Assembly: GCA_052389755.1 (NCBI GenBank)
Contig: JBQTHP010000188.1
Coordinates: 1-10,720, forward strand
Direction: 5' to 3'
DNA: 10,720 bases
Origin: JBQTHP01 sp052389755
GTDB taxonomy: Bacteria; Pseudomonadota; Gammaproteobacteria; Steroidobacterales; Steroidobacteraceae
The position numbers were made by a program, and so were the translations under genes. Below the pieces are notes generated by a model. The model did not search any database. It was not told where the DNA came from and saw nothing but the letters and a program-made list of their open reading frames with translations. Shown in pieces: positions 1-8,030 of the stretch (its first letter is position 1; each line of letters opens with the position of its first letter).

Positions 1-159
1 GGGCGCCGCGGGTGGGCGGTGGTGCTCCCTTGCTTTTAACCCGGGCCGGGCCCGCGCCTGGCATTTCGCCTTTGGGTCCCACCCCGCACCCGCCCCCCCC
101 CCGGCCCATTCCCCGCGCCCCGGTCGCGCACGCGTCTTGGTTCTTCTACGCTGTGGGCA
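1..159. other. GC-rich low-complexity leader without a gene
   Basis: This stretch is dominated by runs of C and G, including an uninterrupted run of ten C at 93-102, and no credible reading frame enters it. The codon bias seen in the downstream genes is absent. It may be a real GC-rich intergenic region holding the promoter of the FAD oxidase gene, but I see no convincing -35/-10 pair. Its composition also fits low-quality sequence at a contig edge. Confidence 0.4.
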
Positions 160-1575
<1,416 letters not shown>

Positions 1576-1652
1576 TCGGGCCGCGCGGCGCGTGACGGGA
1601 CTCGACTCGCCGCAGCGCATGCAGGTATGTTGGGTGCAGAACGGGAGCGTCG

Positions 1653-2213
1653 ATGCACATCCTGCGCAAATTGTTGTACGGGCTCGCGATCGTCGTGGTC
1701 GCGCTCGCCGTAATCGCATTCTTCGTCCCGCGGCACGTGCGCGTGGAGCGCGCGCTGACGATGCGCGCGCCGCCGACCGCGGTGTTCGAGCTCGTGAACG
1801 GCTTCAAGCGCTTCAACGAGTTCTCGCCCTGGTTCGAGCACGACCCCCGGGCGAAGTACACCTACACGGGACCGGAGTCCGGTGTAGGGGCGAGAATGGA
1901 GTGGACGAGCGACAGCGTCGGCAGCGGCTCACAGGAGATCGTGAAGTCCGAGTCGCCTACCGCGGTACACACGAAGCTCGATTTCGGCGCCCAGGGGACC
2001 GCGATGGCGGTCTGGACGATCGAGCCCACCGACGACGGCAGCCGCGTCACCTGGGCGTTCGAGACCGATCTCGGCATGAATCCGATTGCTCGCTACATGG
2101 GTCTGACATTCGAACACTTCATCGGTCCGGACTACGAGAAGGGACTCGCCAACCTGAAAAAGCTGGCGGAGGCTCAGACGACTCAGACGGCTCAGACGGC
2201 TGAGACGTCTTAG
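1653..2213 (+). CDS. Membrane-anchored SRPBCC (polyketide-cyclase/START-like) protein
   Basis: This 186-residue protein begins with a short positive stretch and one hydrophobic helix (about residues 7-25), which should anchor it in the inner membrane. A START-like fold of the SRPBCC superfamily follows at about 31-175. Typical signs are the RALTMRAPPTAVFELVNGF opening, the FSPWFEHD segment, a run of alternating beta-strand residues, and a long final helix around GPDYEKGLANLKKLAE. Proteins of this type form a hydrophobic ligand cavity, but the ligand here is unknown. A GGGAG ribosome-binding site lies five bases before the ATG. A weak -10-like TATGTT at 1626-1631 could mean the unit has its own promoter. 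The C-terminus AQTTQTAQTAETS is made by a 9-bp tandem repeat that runs through the stop codon. The next gene starts 17 bp downstream. Confidence 0.85.
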   Translation: MHILRKLLYGLAIVVVALAVIAFFVPRHVRVERALTMRAPPTAVFELVNGFKRFNEFSPWFEHDPRAKYTYTGPESGVGARMEWTSDSVGSGSQEIVKSESPTAVHTKLDFGAQGTAMAVWTIEPTDDGSRVTWAFETDLGMNPIARYMGLTFEHFIGPDYEKGLANLKKLAEAQTTQTAQTAETS

Positions 2214-2216
2214 ACG
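2172..2216 (+). repeat. 9-bp tandem repeat (GCTCAGACG x5) spanning a stop codon
   Basis: Five consecutive 9-mers read GCTCAGACG, ACTCAGACG, GCTCAGACG, GCTGAGACG and TCTTAGACG. Each unit encodes roughly (A/T)-Q-T. The last unit supplies the TAG stop of the SRPBCC gene through one or two substitutions, so gain or loss of units would lengthen or shorten the protein tail in frame. Confidence 0.9.
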
Positions 2217-2230
2217 GCCGGACCATCCGC

Positions 2231-3166
2231 ATGACGTCGATCCGCACGCTCACCGTCGTAGCCCTCGTAGCGTCGCTCGCGCTCGGCGCGTGCTCGCGGA
2301 AACCCGCGAGCGAACCAAGCGCCGCACCGCAGGCCGCGGCGGTGCCCGCTGCGCCCGTCGAAGGCGCGCCGCGGATTGCGACTGCGCCGGACGGCGTGCA
2401 CATCGAGTATCGCGTGTACGGAACGGGTGATCCCGCGGTCGTGCTCGTGCACGGCTGGTCCTGCGACTCCAGCTACTGGAACGCGCAACTCGACGATCTG
2501 AAATCGAAGTATACGGTGGTGACGGTCGATCTCGCGGGGCACGGCGCGTCGGGCCGCAATCGCGCCGAATGGACGATCGCCGGCTACGGCGAGGACGTCG
2601 CCGCCGTTGTGCGCGATCTGCAGGCCCCGCGCGTCGTGCTCGTCGGGCATTCGATGGGCGGTTCGGTCGTGCTCGAAGCCGCGAGCCGGCTCGGCGAGCG
2701 CGTGCTCGGCATCATCGGCGTCGATACGTTGAAGCGCATCGATCAACCACCGCCGCCGCAGGCCGCCATCGACCGTCGGATCGAGGAGTTTCGCAAGGAC
2801 TTCGTCGGCACGACGCGCAAGTTCGTCACCGAGTCGTTTTTCACGGAGAATGCCGATCCGCAATTCGTACGCAAGGTGGCGGACGACATGTCGAGCGCAC
2901 CGCCCGAGGTCGCGATCCCGTCGATCGCAGCAGTGAACGCGATGCAGTTCGGTCCGGTGCTCGCGAAGATCACGGTGCCGATCGTCGCGATCAACGCGGA
3001 TCTGCCGCCCCCGGCCGACGAGGCGCGCATCCGCAAGGTGGCGCCGACGTTTCGCGCGGTGGTGATCGAGAACACCGGCCATTTTCTGATGATGGAGGAG
3101 CCGGACCGGTTCAATCCTGTTCTGTTGCGCGAGATCGCGACGTTGGCTGGCGCCGTCCATGAGTGA
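2231..3166 (+). CDS. Lipoprotein alpha/beta hydrolase
   Basis: This 311-residue protein starts with a lipoprotein signal peptide: positive N-terminus, hydrophobic core, and a lipobox LGAC with Cys21 as the lipidation site. Residue +2 is Ser, not Asp, which favours outer-membrane sorting by the Lol rule. An Ala/Pro-rich linker (22-45) follows, then an alpha/beta-hydrolase domain. Visible motifs are the oxyanion-hole strand VVLVHGW (HG at 74-75), VVTVDLAGHGAS, the nucleophile elbow GHSMGG (Ser141), a candidate acid Asp257 in VAINADLPP, and the catalytic His284 in NTGHFLMMEEP. The triad therefore looks intact. The substrate is unknown; the fold covers esterases, lactonases and aminopeptidases of the proline iminopeptidase type. 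The gene overlaps the permease start by 8 bp, so the two are probably coupled in translation. A periplasm-facing hydrolase beside an amino acid permease could release what the permease imports, but that is inference. Confidence 0.9.
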   Translation: MTSIRTLTVVALVASLALGACSRKPASEPSAAPQAAAVPAAPVEGAPRIATAPDGVHIEYRVYGTGDPAVVLVHGWSCDSSYWNAQLDDLKSKYTVVTVDLAGHGASGRNRAEWTIAGYGEDVAAVVRDLQAPRVVLVGHSMGGSVVLEAASRLGERVLGIIGVDTLKRIDQPPPPQAAIDRRIEEFRKDFVGTTRKFVTESFFTENADPQFVRKVADDMSSAPPEVAIPSIAAVNAMQFGPVLAKITVPIVAINADLPPPADEARIRKVAPTFRAVVIENTGHFLMMEEPDRFNPVLLREIATLAGAVHE

Positions 3167-4547
3167 GCTTGCAGGGCGCGCCGCGCAATCTGCGGCCGAA
3201 GCGACCGACGCAGAACGAGGCGCGGCCTTGAGTGTCCCGGGTGCGCTACCACGCCGCCTCGGAATGTGGTCGATGGCTGCCGTCGTCATGGGAACGATGA
3301 TCGGCAGCGGGATCTTCCGCACGCCTGCCACGATCGCCGATACGGTCGGATCGGTGGGCGCGATCGCGGCGGTGTGGACCATCGGCGGGCTGGTGACGAT
3401 CTGTCTCGCTCTCTGCCTCGCCGAGCTCGGCACGATGTTTCCGCGAGCAGGCGGGATCTACGTCTACCTGCACGAAGCCTTCGGGCCGGTCGTGGCGTTC
3501 GTGTTCGGTCTTACTTTCCTCTTCATCAACCCCTCGCAGTGGGCGGCGATCTCGCTGATCTTCGCCGACTACCTCGGCAGTTTCGTGCCGCTTACCGACG
3601 TCGGCAAACGCGCCGTCGCATCCGGGCTCATCGTGTTCGTGTCCGTTACGAACTATTTCTCGGTGGGCTTCGCGGCGGCGATCCAGAATTTCGCGACGTC
3701 CGCCAAAGCACTGGCGCTCGCGGCGATCGCGCTGATCATCTTTCTCCTTGGCACCGGGACGACAGGCGCGCTGGCGCAGCCGGTAGACTGGTCGGCGCCC
3801 AGCATCGGAGTGTTCGGCATCGCGCTCGTCGCCGTGCTGTGGCCGTACGAAGGCGTAGCGGGCACCTGCGCGCTCGCGGGCGAAGTCCGCGACCCCGCCC
3901 GCAACGTGCCCCGTGCGCTGATCCTGAGCGTCCTCATCGTGATGGCGCTGTATCTGCTCGTGAATGCGGCCTATCTCTACGTACTGCCGCTCGAAGCGGC
4001 GGCGAACTCGAGTCTCATCGCCGCGGATGCGATGAACGCGGTCGCGGGCTCGAGCGGCGCTGCCGTCATCGCCGCATGCGTCATGCTCTCCACATTCGGA
4101 GCCGTTGCGGCCACGTCGATCTCGGACCCGCGCGTCTTCTATGCCATGGCGCGTGACGGGCTCTTCTTCAGGCGCATCGGAGCCGTGCATCCGCGGTTCG
4201 CGACGCCTCACGTCGCGATCATCCTGTCCGGCGTGGCCGCCGTGATCTACATCTGGGTGCGGACCTTCGAGCAGCTCGCGGCGCAATTCGTCATCGGGAT
4301 GTGGCTGTTCTACACGCTCGCGGTCATCGGCCTGATCGTTCTGCGGATCAGGCGGCCGGACGCCCATCGGCCTTACCGCGCGCTCGGATTTCCGATCGTT
4401 CCGGTGGTGTTCGTGATCGGCGCGTGCGGGCTGCTGCTGAACTCGCTATGGGAGCTCCCCGCCATCACGACGGCCAATCTCGCCGTGATGCTCGCCGGTA
4501 TTCCGCTGTATTTCGTGTGGAAACGCGTCCGCGCGAATCGAGCGTGA
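3159..4547 (+). CDS. APC-superfamily amino acid permease
   Basis: This 462-residue protein has about twelve hydrophobic segments after a polar N-terminus of about 35 residues. It carries APC hallmarks: GTMIGSGIF in TM1 (GSGIF at 49-53), where the helix is unwound around the substrate; FPRAGGIYVYLHEAFGP (94-110) after TM2; the cytoplasmic signature AGEVRDPARNVPRAL (240-254) after TM6; and ARDGLFFRRIGAVHPRFATP (331-350) after TM8. The family imports amino acids or polyamines by proton symport or exchange in the inner membrane. This member is closest in style to the LAT/SLC7-like branch. Substrate cannot be assigned. The ATG lies inside the end of the hydrolase gene (ATGAGTGA). A later ATG at 3264 would remove the polar N-terminus but keep TM1. 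The TGA stop overlaps the GTG start of the next gene. Confidence 0.92.
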   Translation: MSELAGRAAQSAAEATDAERGAALSVPGALPRRLGMWSMAAVVMGTMIGSGIFRTPATIADTVGSVGAIAAVWTIGGLVTICLALCLAELGTMFPRAGGIYVYLHEAFGPVVAFVFGLTFLFINPSQWAAISLIFADYLGSFVPLTDVGKRAVASGLIVFVSVTNYFSVGFAAAIQNFATSAKALALAAIALIIFLLGTGTTGALAQPVDWSAPSIGVFGIALVAVLWPYEGVAGTCALAGEVRDPARNVPRALILSVLIVMALYLLVNAAYLYVLPLEAAANSSLIAADAMNAVAGSSGAAVIAACVMLSTFGAVAATSISDPRVFYAMARDGLFFRRIGAVHPRFATPHVAIILSGVAAVIYIWVRTFEQLAAQFVIGMWLFYTLAVIGLIVLRIRRPDAHRPYRALGFPIVPVVFVIGACGLLLNSLWELPAITTANLAVMLAGIPLYFVWKRVRANRA

Positions 4548-5008
4548 GATCCGCCGACGCGGGCCTCGCGCGCTACACGCTGCTCACGCACCTGCTCGAC
4601 CAGGCGTTCCGTGTCCCGGGTACCAGCTTGCGATTCGGGCTCGACGCGATCATCGGGCTGATCCCGGGCGCCGGCGATATCGCGGGGGCCGTATTCGGTC
4701 TCTACGGCGTGTGGGTCGCGCGCCAGCTCGGTGCGCCCGCGCCGCTGCTCGCACGCATGCTCGGCAACCTCGCGATCGACGCGATCGTCGGCGCCGTGCC
4801 GCTGATCGGCGATCTGTTCGATTTCGGCTTCAAGCCGCACGTGCGCAACGTGGTGCTGGTCGAGAAGTGGCTTGCTTCGCCTCACGCGGTCGAACGCCGG
4901 AGCGCGGCGATGCTGCTCGCGATTCCGTTGACGCTCGCGCTCGTCGTCGTCATCGTCCTCTGGCTGACTGTTGCTGCGCTTCGTTGGCTGGCGTCGACAA
5001 TCGGCTGA
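4544..5008 (+). CDS. DUF4112 family membrane-associated protein
   Basis: This 154-residue protein matches the DUF4112 pattern: LLDQAFRVPGTSLRFGLDAIIGLIPGAGD near the start and NLAIDAIVGAVPLIGDLFDFGFK at about 74-97. One strong transmembrane segment lies at about 121-148. The two Gly/Asp-rich blocks follow the same pattern, D-A-I-[IV]-G-x-[IV]-P-x-[AI]-G-D (34-45 and 79-90), so the domain probably contains an internal duplication. No function is established for the family. I chose the GTG at 4544 because it overlaps the permease stop (GTGA) and puts the conserved region near the N-terminus; the frame stays open upstream to 4301 only inside the permease gene. Expression is probably by translational coupling. 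After the stop, 22 bp remain before the ISL3 target duplication. Confidence 0.85.
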   Translation: MRSADAGLARYTLLTHLLDQAFRVPGTSLRFGLDAIIGLIPGAGDIAGAVFGLYGVWVARQLGAPAPLLARMLGNLAIDAIVGAVPLIGDLFDFGFKPHVRNVVLVEKWLASPHAVERRSAAMLLAIPLTLALVVVIVLWLTVAALRWLASTIG

Positions 5009-5030
5009 CGGTCGCAGATGAGTCAGAAAA

Positions 5031-5038
5031 ACAATAGT
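5031..5038. repeat. Left target-site duplication of the ISL3 element (ACAATAGT)
   Basis: The octamer ACAATAGT directly precedes the GGGTC tip of the element and is repeated exactly after the CCC tip at 8020-8027. An 8-bp duplication is the usual size for the ISL3 family. Confidence 0.9.
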
Positions 5039-5062
5039 GGGTCTTCGTGATTTCGTGTGGGT
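5039..5062 (+). repeat. Left inverted repeat of the ISL3 element
   Basis: The first 24 bases of the element match the reverse complement of 7996-8019 at 19 positions. GGGTC at the tip and CGTGTGGGT at the inner end are identical, and the differences fall in the middle. Confidence 0.88.
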
Positions 5063-5151
5063 GATTCAGCAGGTGTCATCGAGCCCCGGAGCTTGTTTTC
5101 AAGTGGTTTGGTGAGGATTGTGATGGCGTGGAAAGTTGGCATGATTTGCGG

Positions 5152-6179
5152 ATGCCAAGACCACGCAAGTTCCGCCGGCTGGCGGATGCATATACGTTCC
5201 CTGGGTTTCGCCCGCTGGCGCGCGTCTTCGGGATGTTCGGCGACCCGCGAGCGCGGCTTGTCACCCTCGTGCGTCGGGGAAAAAAACGATCTGTGGGGGC
5301 TGCGGCACCGTGCATCGCGGCTGGTACGACCGCCGTCGCCGCCGCGCACGGGATCTGCCCTGCGGTGGTCACCGCATTTACCTGGACCTCGAGGTCCGGC
5401 GCGTCGACTGTCGGCGCTGTGGTGTGAAGACCGAGCGGCTGGAGTTCCTGCTGGAGAACGCGCTGCACACGCGGCGCTTTGCGCGCTACATCGGCCGCCG
5501 TTGCCGCAGCAGCACGATCAGGGACGTCGCTGCCGAGGAGAGCCTCGACTGGCAGACGGTCAAGCGGCTCGAGAAACGGTACATGGCCGAGCAACTCGAG
5601 CGCGCCGGCACTCCGGGCCCGAAGGTCATCGGTCTCGACGAGGTCTCGATTCGCAAGGGGCATACCTACCGGATCGTGGTCAGCGATCTCGAGCGGCATC
5701 GCCCGATCTGGTTCGGCGGCCGCGACCGCAGCGAAGCGAGCCTGGATCAGTTCTACGCGTTTCTCGGCACAAAGAAGGTCAAAGGTATCCGCCTGGCCGT
5801 CATGGACATGTGGAAGCCGTTCCGCAACTGCACCCAGCGTCATGCTCCGCAGGCGGCGATCCTGTTCGACAAGTTCCACGTGATCCGCCAGCTGGGCGAG
5901 GCGCTCGACAGGGTCCGCAAAGCCGAATACGCCCGCTTGGACGGTACGCAGCGGCGCTTCATCAAGGGCCAGAAGTACGCCCTGTTGTCGCATCCCGAGA
6001 ACCTCAGCGGATCCGCCCGCAAAAACCTCAAGGTCCTGCTCGCCGCCAACAAGCGCCTCAACACCGCCTACGTCCTCAAGGAATCCTTCGCGCAGCTGTG
6101 GGACTACTCGAGCGAAGCGTGGGCACGAAAGTTCTTCGAGAACTGGCGCGCACAGCTCAAGTGGCAGCGCTTGATGCCT
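5152..6179 (+). pseudogene. ISL3-family transposase, N-terminal and central part (frameshifted, then cut by IS110)
   Basis: Translation from ATG 5152 gives 45 residues (MPRPRKFRRLADAY... to RRGKK). It must then slip -1 at the A7 run 5280-5286 to continue as KTICGGCGTVHRGWYDRR and onward to 6179. The -1 frame supplies the ISL3 zinc finger (CxxC at 5292-5303 and 5409-5420), a helix-turn-helix-like region, and the first two DDE aspartates: Asp of GLDEVS (5637-5639) and Asp of MDMWKP (5805-5807). The FDKFHVIR motif typical of the family follows at about 5866. The frame is interrupted at LMP by the IS110 insertion; the third catalytic residue lies beyond it in 7778-7975. Rejoined, the protein would be about 408 residues, normal for ISL3. 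The frame change is either a lost A or a programmed -1 frameshift. Confidence 0.88.
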
Positions 6180-6321
6180 TCTATGGGGCAGGATGTCAAG
6201 ACACACCCTCACCCCGCGCTGACGGCAACACGTTTTGCAGCCAGCGTCCGCACTCTCCCTGGCGCGCGGAAGTCCGTGGGACGAGTAGCGTCGCTCGTGG
6301 AGCGTCGTTCGCGTGGTGAAC

Positions 6322-6511
6322 CGCGCGAGACTCCGGAGGACATCACAGCCGGTACGTTCTCCGCTCGGGAGCGGGAACCATCCTTCTATCTGGGGCTCAT
6401 TGGCCCATCGCTTCGTTCGGCTCTCCAGGGGTGCATAGCCTATCCGTGGGGACACCGGCCACAAGCCCGGGACCAGAATTTCAATGGATGCTTTCCCCTG
6501 TAACCTCATCG
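6322..6511 (-). ncRNA. Candidate bridge RNA (seekRNA) of the IS110-family element
   Basis: The region downstream of the transposase stop is rich in hairpins when read in transposase sense. The strongest (6356-6378) pairs GTTC/GAAC and CCGCTC/GAGCGG with a one-base bulge. On its 5' side the RNA reads CCCCAGATAGAAGG (6395-6382), which equals the element end plus core (CCCCATAGAAGG) apart from two extra bases. On its 3' side it reads TGATGTCCT (6345-6337), which equals the other end (TGATGCCT) with one extra base. This is the order and sense of left and right donor guides in known bridge RNAs. A second stem pairs 6495-6500 with 6426-6431 and encloses a smaller hairpin at 6444-6458, a possible target loop. 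I found no clear target guide in this sense. RNA ends are guesses. Confidence 0.45.
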
Positions 6512-6562
6512 TCTCCGAATCGACGTGTCGAGCAGTACCGCCAGCACCGTCACCCGAACCGA

Positions 6563-7630
6563 TCACGCGCCAATTTGCATCACCGCCATCTCGAGTCTCG
6601 TCGGGTCGTACTCCTCCTCGTTGCGCCACAGTGAGAGCGCGATGGAAGCGATCTGACGTGCCAAGGTCAGCTTGGCCAGATTCGGCTTCGTTCCCCCATC
6701 GAGCAGCTTCGCATAATGCCGATAGAGGGGTTCTTGCTCGGCGCGACTGATCACCGTGGTGGCCGCACCCTTGAAGATGCGCTTCAACGCACGATTGAAG
6801 TTCCGGTTCAACCCGCGCGTCTGCTGAACCGGAGCCTTCATCCATTGGCCACTGCGCGTGCGCACCCAGTCCGATGAGCTGCGCGTCACGATCCCCAACC
6901 CGCAGTAACTCCAAAAGCCCCGTTTGTTGGCGAAGCGATACGGCGTCACGACGATGGGCAGCAATTCCGCAGCGCGGATCGGCCCCAGCCCGGGGCAGCT
7001 CTTCACGATCCGGTACGCGCGGTGCTTGCGCGCCTCGATGAGCAGCTCCTTCTCCGCTTGCTCCCGCAACGCGCTCAGCGCATCGAGCTCCAGGTACAGC
7101 AGCTCCGCCGCGGGGCGCGCCTCGGGCGGCAGCCGCCTCAACCACTCCGTGCGCCCGCTCGGCGCGTACACTGTCCTCCCGGACACCACGACACCGCGCG
7201 AACGCAGCAGACTCTTGATCCGAGTCATCACCCGCACGGCATCGCTCACCAGATGCCGGTGTGCCTTCGCGCGATAGCCCAGGGTGCCGAACGGACCTCG
7301 CTCCTTGTACACCTGCCGCTTCAGCGCACCGATCCGCAACGCCTCCGCCAAGCCGAATGCATCCCGCTGATCGCTCTTGGGGCCACGACTCTCGTTCACC
7401 GCCGCCACCACGAGTTCCTCCACATGCGGCGAGAGCACCTCGTGCAGCCAGCTGGCCAACGTCCCTTCCTCCAGGCACAGGTGCCGACGGCCGGGGATCG
7501 TTCGGATCGCCTCGATCAGCGCCTTCGCGTTCGTCTCCACCACCTGCGACCCCAGTCGCTTGCCGCTGGGGCCAATCATCGCAAGCGTGCAGCTTGACGC
7601 ATGCGCGTCCAAGCCAATGTATCTCTCCAT
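6563..7630 (-). CDS. IS110-family transposase (DEDD recombinase)
   Basis: This 355-residue protein begins MERYIGLDAHASSCTLA, the RuvC-like opening with catalytic Asp8. It carries the other acidic residues in LCLEEGT (Glu54/55) and KSDQRDAFGLAE (Asp87, Asp90), giving the DEDD set. A helical linker follows, then the C-terminal transposase domain starting at SCPGLGPIRAAELLPIV (about 201-217) with FWSYCGLGIVTRSSSDW, whose serine cluster 241-243 may contain the nucleophilic serine known from IS110 recombinases, and the closing NLAKLTLARQIASIALSLW. Length is normal and no stop or shift is visible, so it is probably active. I chose ATG 7630 over an upstream ATG at 7675 because AGGAGAG lies eight bases before it and homologues begin at this point. 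The enzyme would excise the element as a circle and insert it at a site chosen by the guide RNA. Confidence 0.95.
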   Translation of the reverse strand: MERYIGLDAHASSCTLAMIGPSGKRLGSQVVETNAKALIEAIRTIPGRRHLCLEEGTLASWLHEVLSPHVEELVVAAVNESRGPKSDQRDAFGLAEALRIGALKRQVYKERGPFGTLGYRAKAHRHLVSDAVRVMTRIKSLLRSRGVVVSGRTVYAPSGRTEWLRRLPPEARPAAELLYLELDALSALREQAEKELLIEARKHRAYRIVKSCPGLGPIRAAELLPIVVTPYRFANKRGFWSYCGLGIVTRSSSDWVRTRSGQWMKAPVQQTRGLNRNFNRALKRIFKGAATTVISRAEQEPLYRHYAKLLDGGTKPNLAKLTLARQIASIALSLWRNEEEYDPTRLEMAVMQIGA

Positions 7631-7777
7631 CGGCGCTCTCCTGTCTGCAAGTGGACCCTCGGTTACTCGCAACACAAAGCCTGTCCGCTTCCAGCGGAGA
7701 ACGCCAAACTCTTGCCACGCTGATCAGACCCTGCGCGCAGCCTTCCTCGATCGCGGACGCCATGCCCCCATGATGCC

Positions 7778-7975
7778 TATGAGGACTTCGCCGCCATGAT
7801 CGAGCGTCACTGGGACGGTATCGCCGCCTACTGCAAGCCCGAGAACAAGGTCGCCCTCGGCTTCGTCGAAGGTCTCAACAACAAGATCCGCGTATTGCAA
7901 CGTCGCGCCTATGGCCTGCGTGATGAGGAATACCTCCGCCTGAAGGTCCTCACCTGCATGCTGCCCCAGCTATGA
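7778..7975 (+). pseudogene. ISL3-family transposase, C-terminal fragment separated by IS110
   Basis: This piece reads YEDFAAMIERHWDGIAAYC, then VALGFVEGLNNKIRVLQRR, and ends CMLPQL before TGA at 7973-7975. That is the conserved ISL3 C-terminus. The Glu of VEGLNNK (7868-7870) is the third acidic residue of the DDE site, so the insertion parts the two aspartates from the glutamate. The fragment has no start signal of its own and is not expected to be translated as a useful protein. Its first residue follows directly on the LMP that ends the left fragment at 6179. Confidence 0.92.
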
Positions 7976-7995
7976 CCCGAAAACTCTTCAAATCT

Positions 7996-8019
7996 ACCCA
8001 CACGTTTCCACGATGACCC
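7996..8019 (-). repeat. Right inverted repeat of the ISL3 element
   Basis: The last 24 bases read in reverse complement begin GGGTCATCGTG and end CGTGTGGGT, matching the left end at 19 of 24 positions. The repeat starts 20 bp after the transposase stop. Confidence 0.88.
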
Positions 8020-8027
8020 ACAATAGT
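8020..8027. repeat. Right target-site duplication of the ISL3 element (ACAATAGT)
   Basis: This is an exact copy of 5031-5038 directly outside the right tip, marking where the pre-insertion sequence resumes. Confidence 0.9.
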
Positions 8028-8030
8028 GAA

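Larger units (their letters stand above)
6180..7777 (-). mobile_element. IS110-family element (IS1111-like layout) inserted in the ISL3 transposase gene
   Basis: Removing 6180-7777 (1598 bp) restores the ISL3 reading frame: LMP at 6171-6179 joins Y-E-D-F at 7778. Subterminal inverted repeats are visible: ATGGGGCAGG at 6183-6192 against the reverse complement of CCATGCCCCCAT at 7760-7771. The transposase lies on the minus strand, with 147 bp before its start and 383 bp after its stop. A long non-coding segment after the gene and subterminal repeats are the IS1111-type arrangement within the IS110 family, in which the guide RNA is encoded downstream of the transposase. The exact ends are uncertain by 1-2 bp because TGATGCCT occurs on both sides (6172-6179 and 7771-7778). 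There is no ordinary target duplication, as expected for this family. Confidence 0.85.
5039..8019 (+). mobile_element. ISL3-family insertion sequence, interrupted by an IS110-family element
   Basis: The element runs from GGGTCTTCGTG at the left tip to CACGATGACCC at the right tip. Without the nested insertion it would be about 1383 bp, normal for ISL3. It contains one transposase gene, now in two pieces (5152-6179 and 7778-7975). The ends are imperfect inverted repeats, and an 8-bp duplication flanks the whole structure, so ends and insertion event are both well defined. The transposase is disrupted, so the copy cannot move by itself, although a related transposase elsewhere could still act on its ends. 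It sits 22 bp after the DUF4112 stop and immediately before an unrelated genomic repeat. Confidence 0.9.

Noticed and set aside
2210..3433. A 407-codon open frame on the minus strand
   Set aside because: It is antisense to the lipoprotein hydrolase and the permease start, both clearly coding. Its composition (His/Arg/Asp-rich) is typical of shadow frames.
4301..4543. Upstream start for the DUF4112 gene at 4301
   Set aside because: That extension lies wholly inside the permease gene, translates to low-complexity Arg-rich sequence, and adds nothing seen in the family. GTG 4544 overlapping the stop is better.
6180..6503. Extension of the ISL3 reading frame beyond 6179 as part of the protein
   Set aside because: From 6180 on the frame reads the IS110 tail. 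The true continuation of the transposase is at 7778.
5076..7763. An 895-codon open frame on the minus strand
   Set aside because: It runs antisense through the ISL3 transposase and out of frame through the IS110 transposase. The translation is rich in Arg/Ala/Gly with no recognisable domain, a usual artefact of high GC content.
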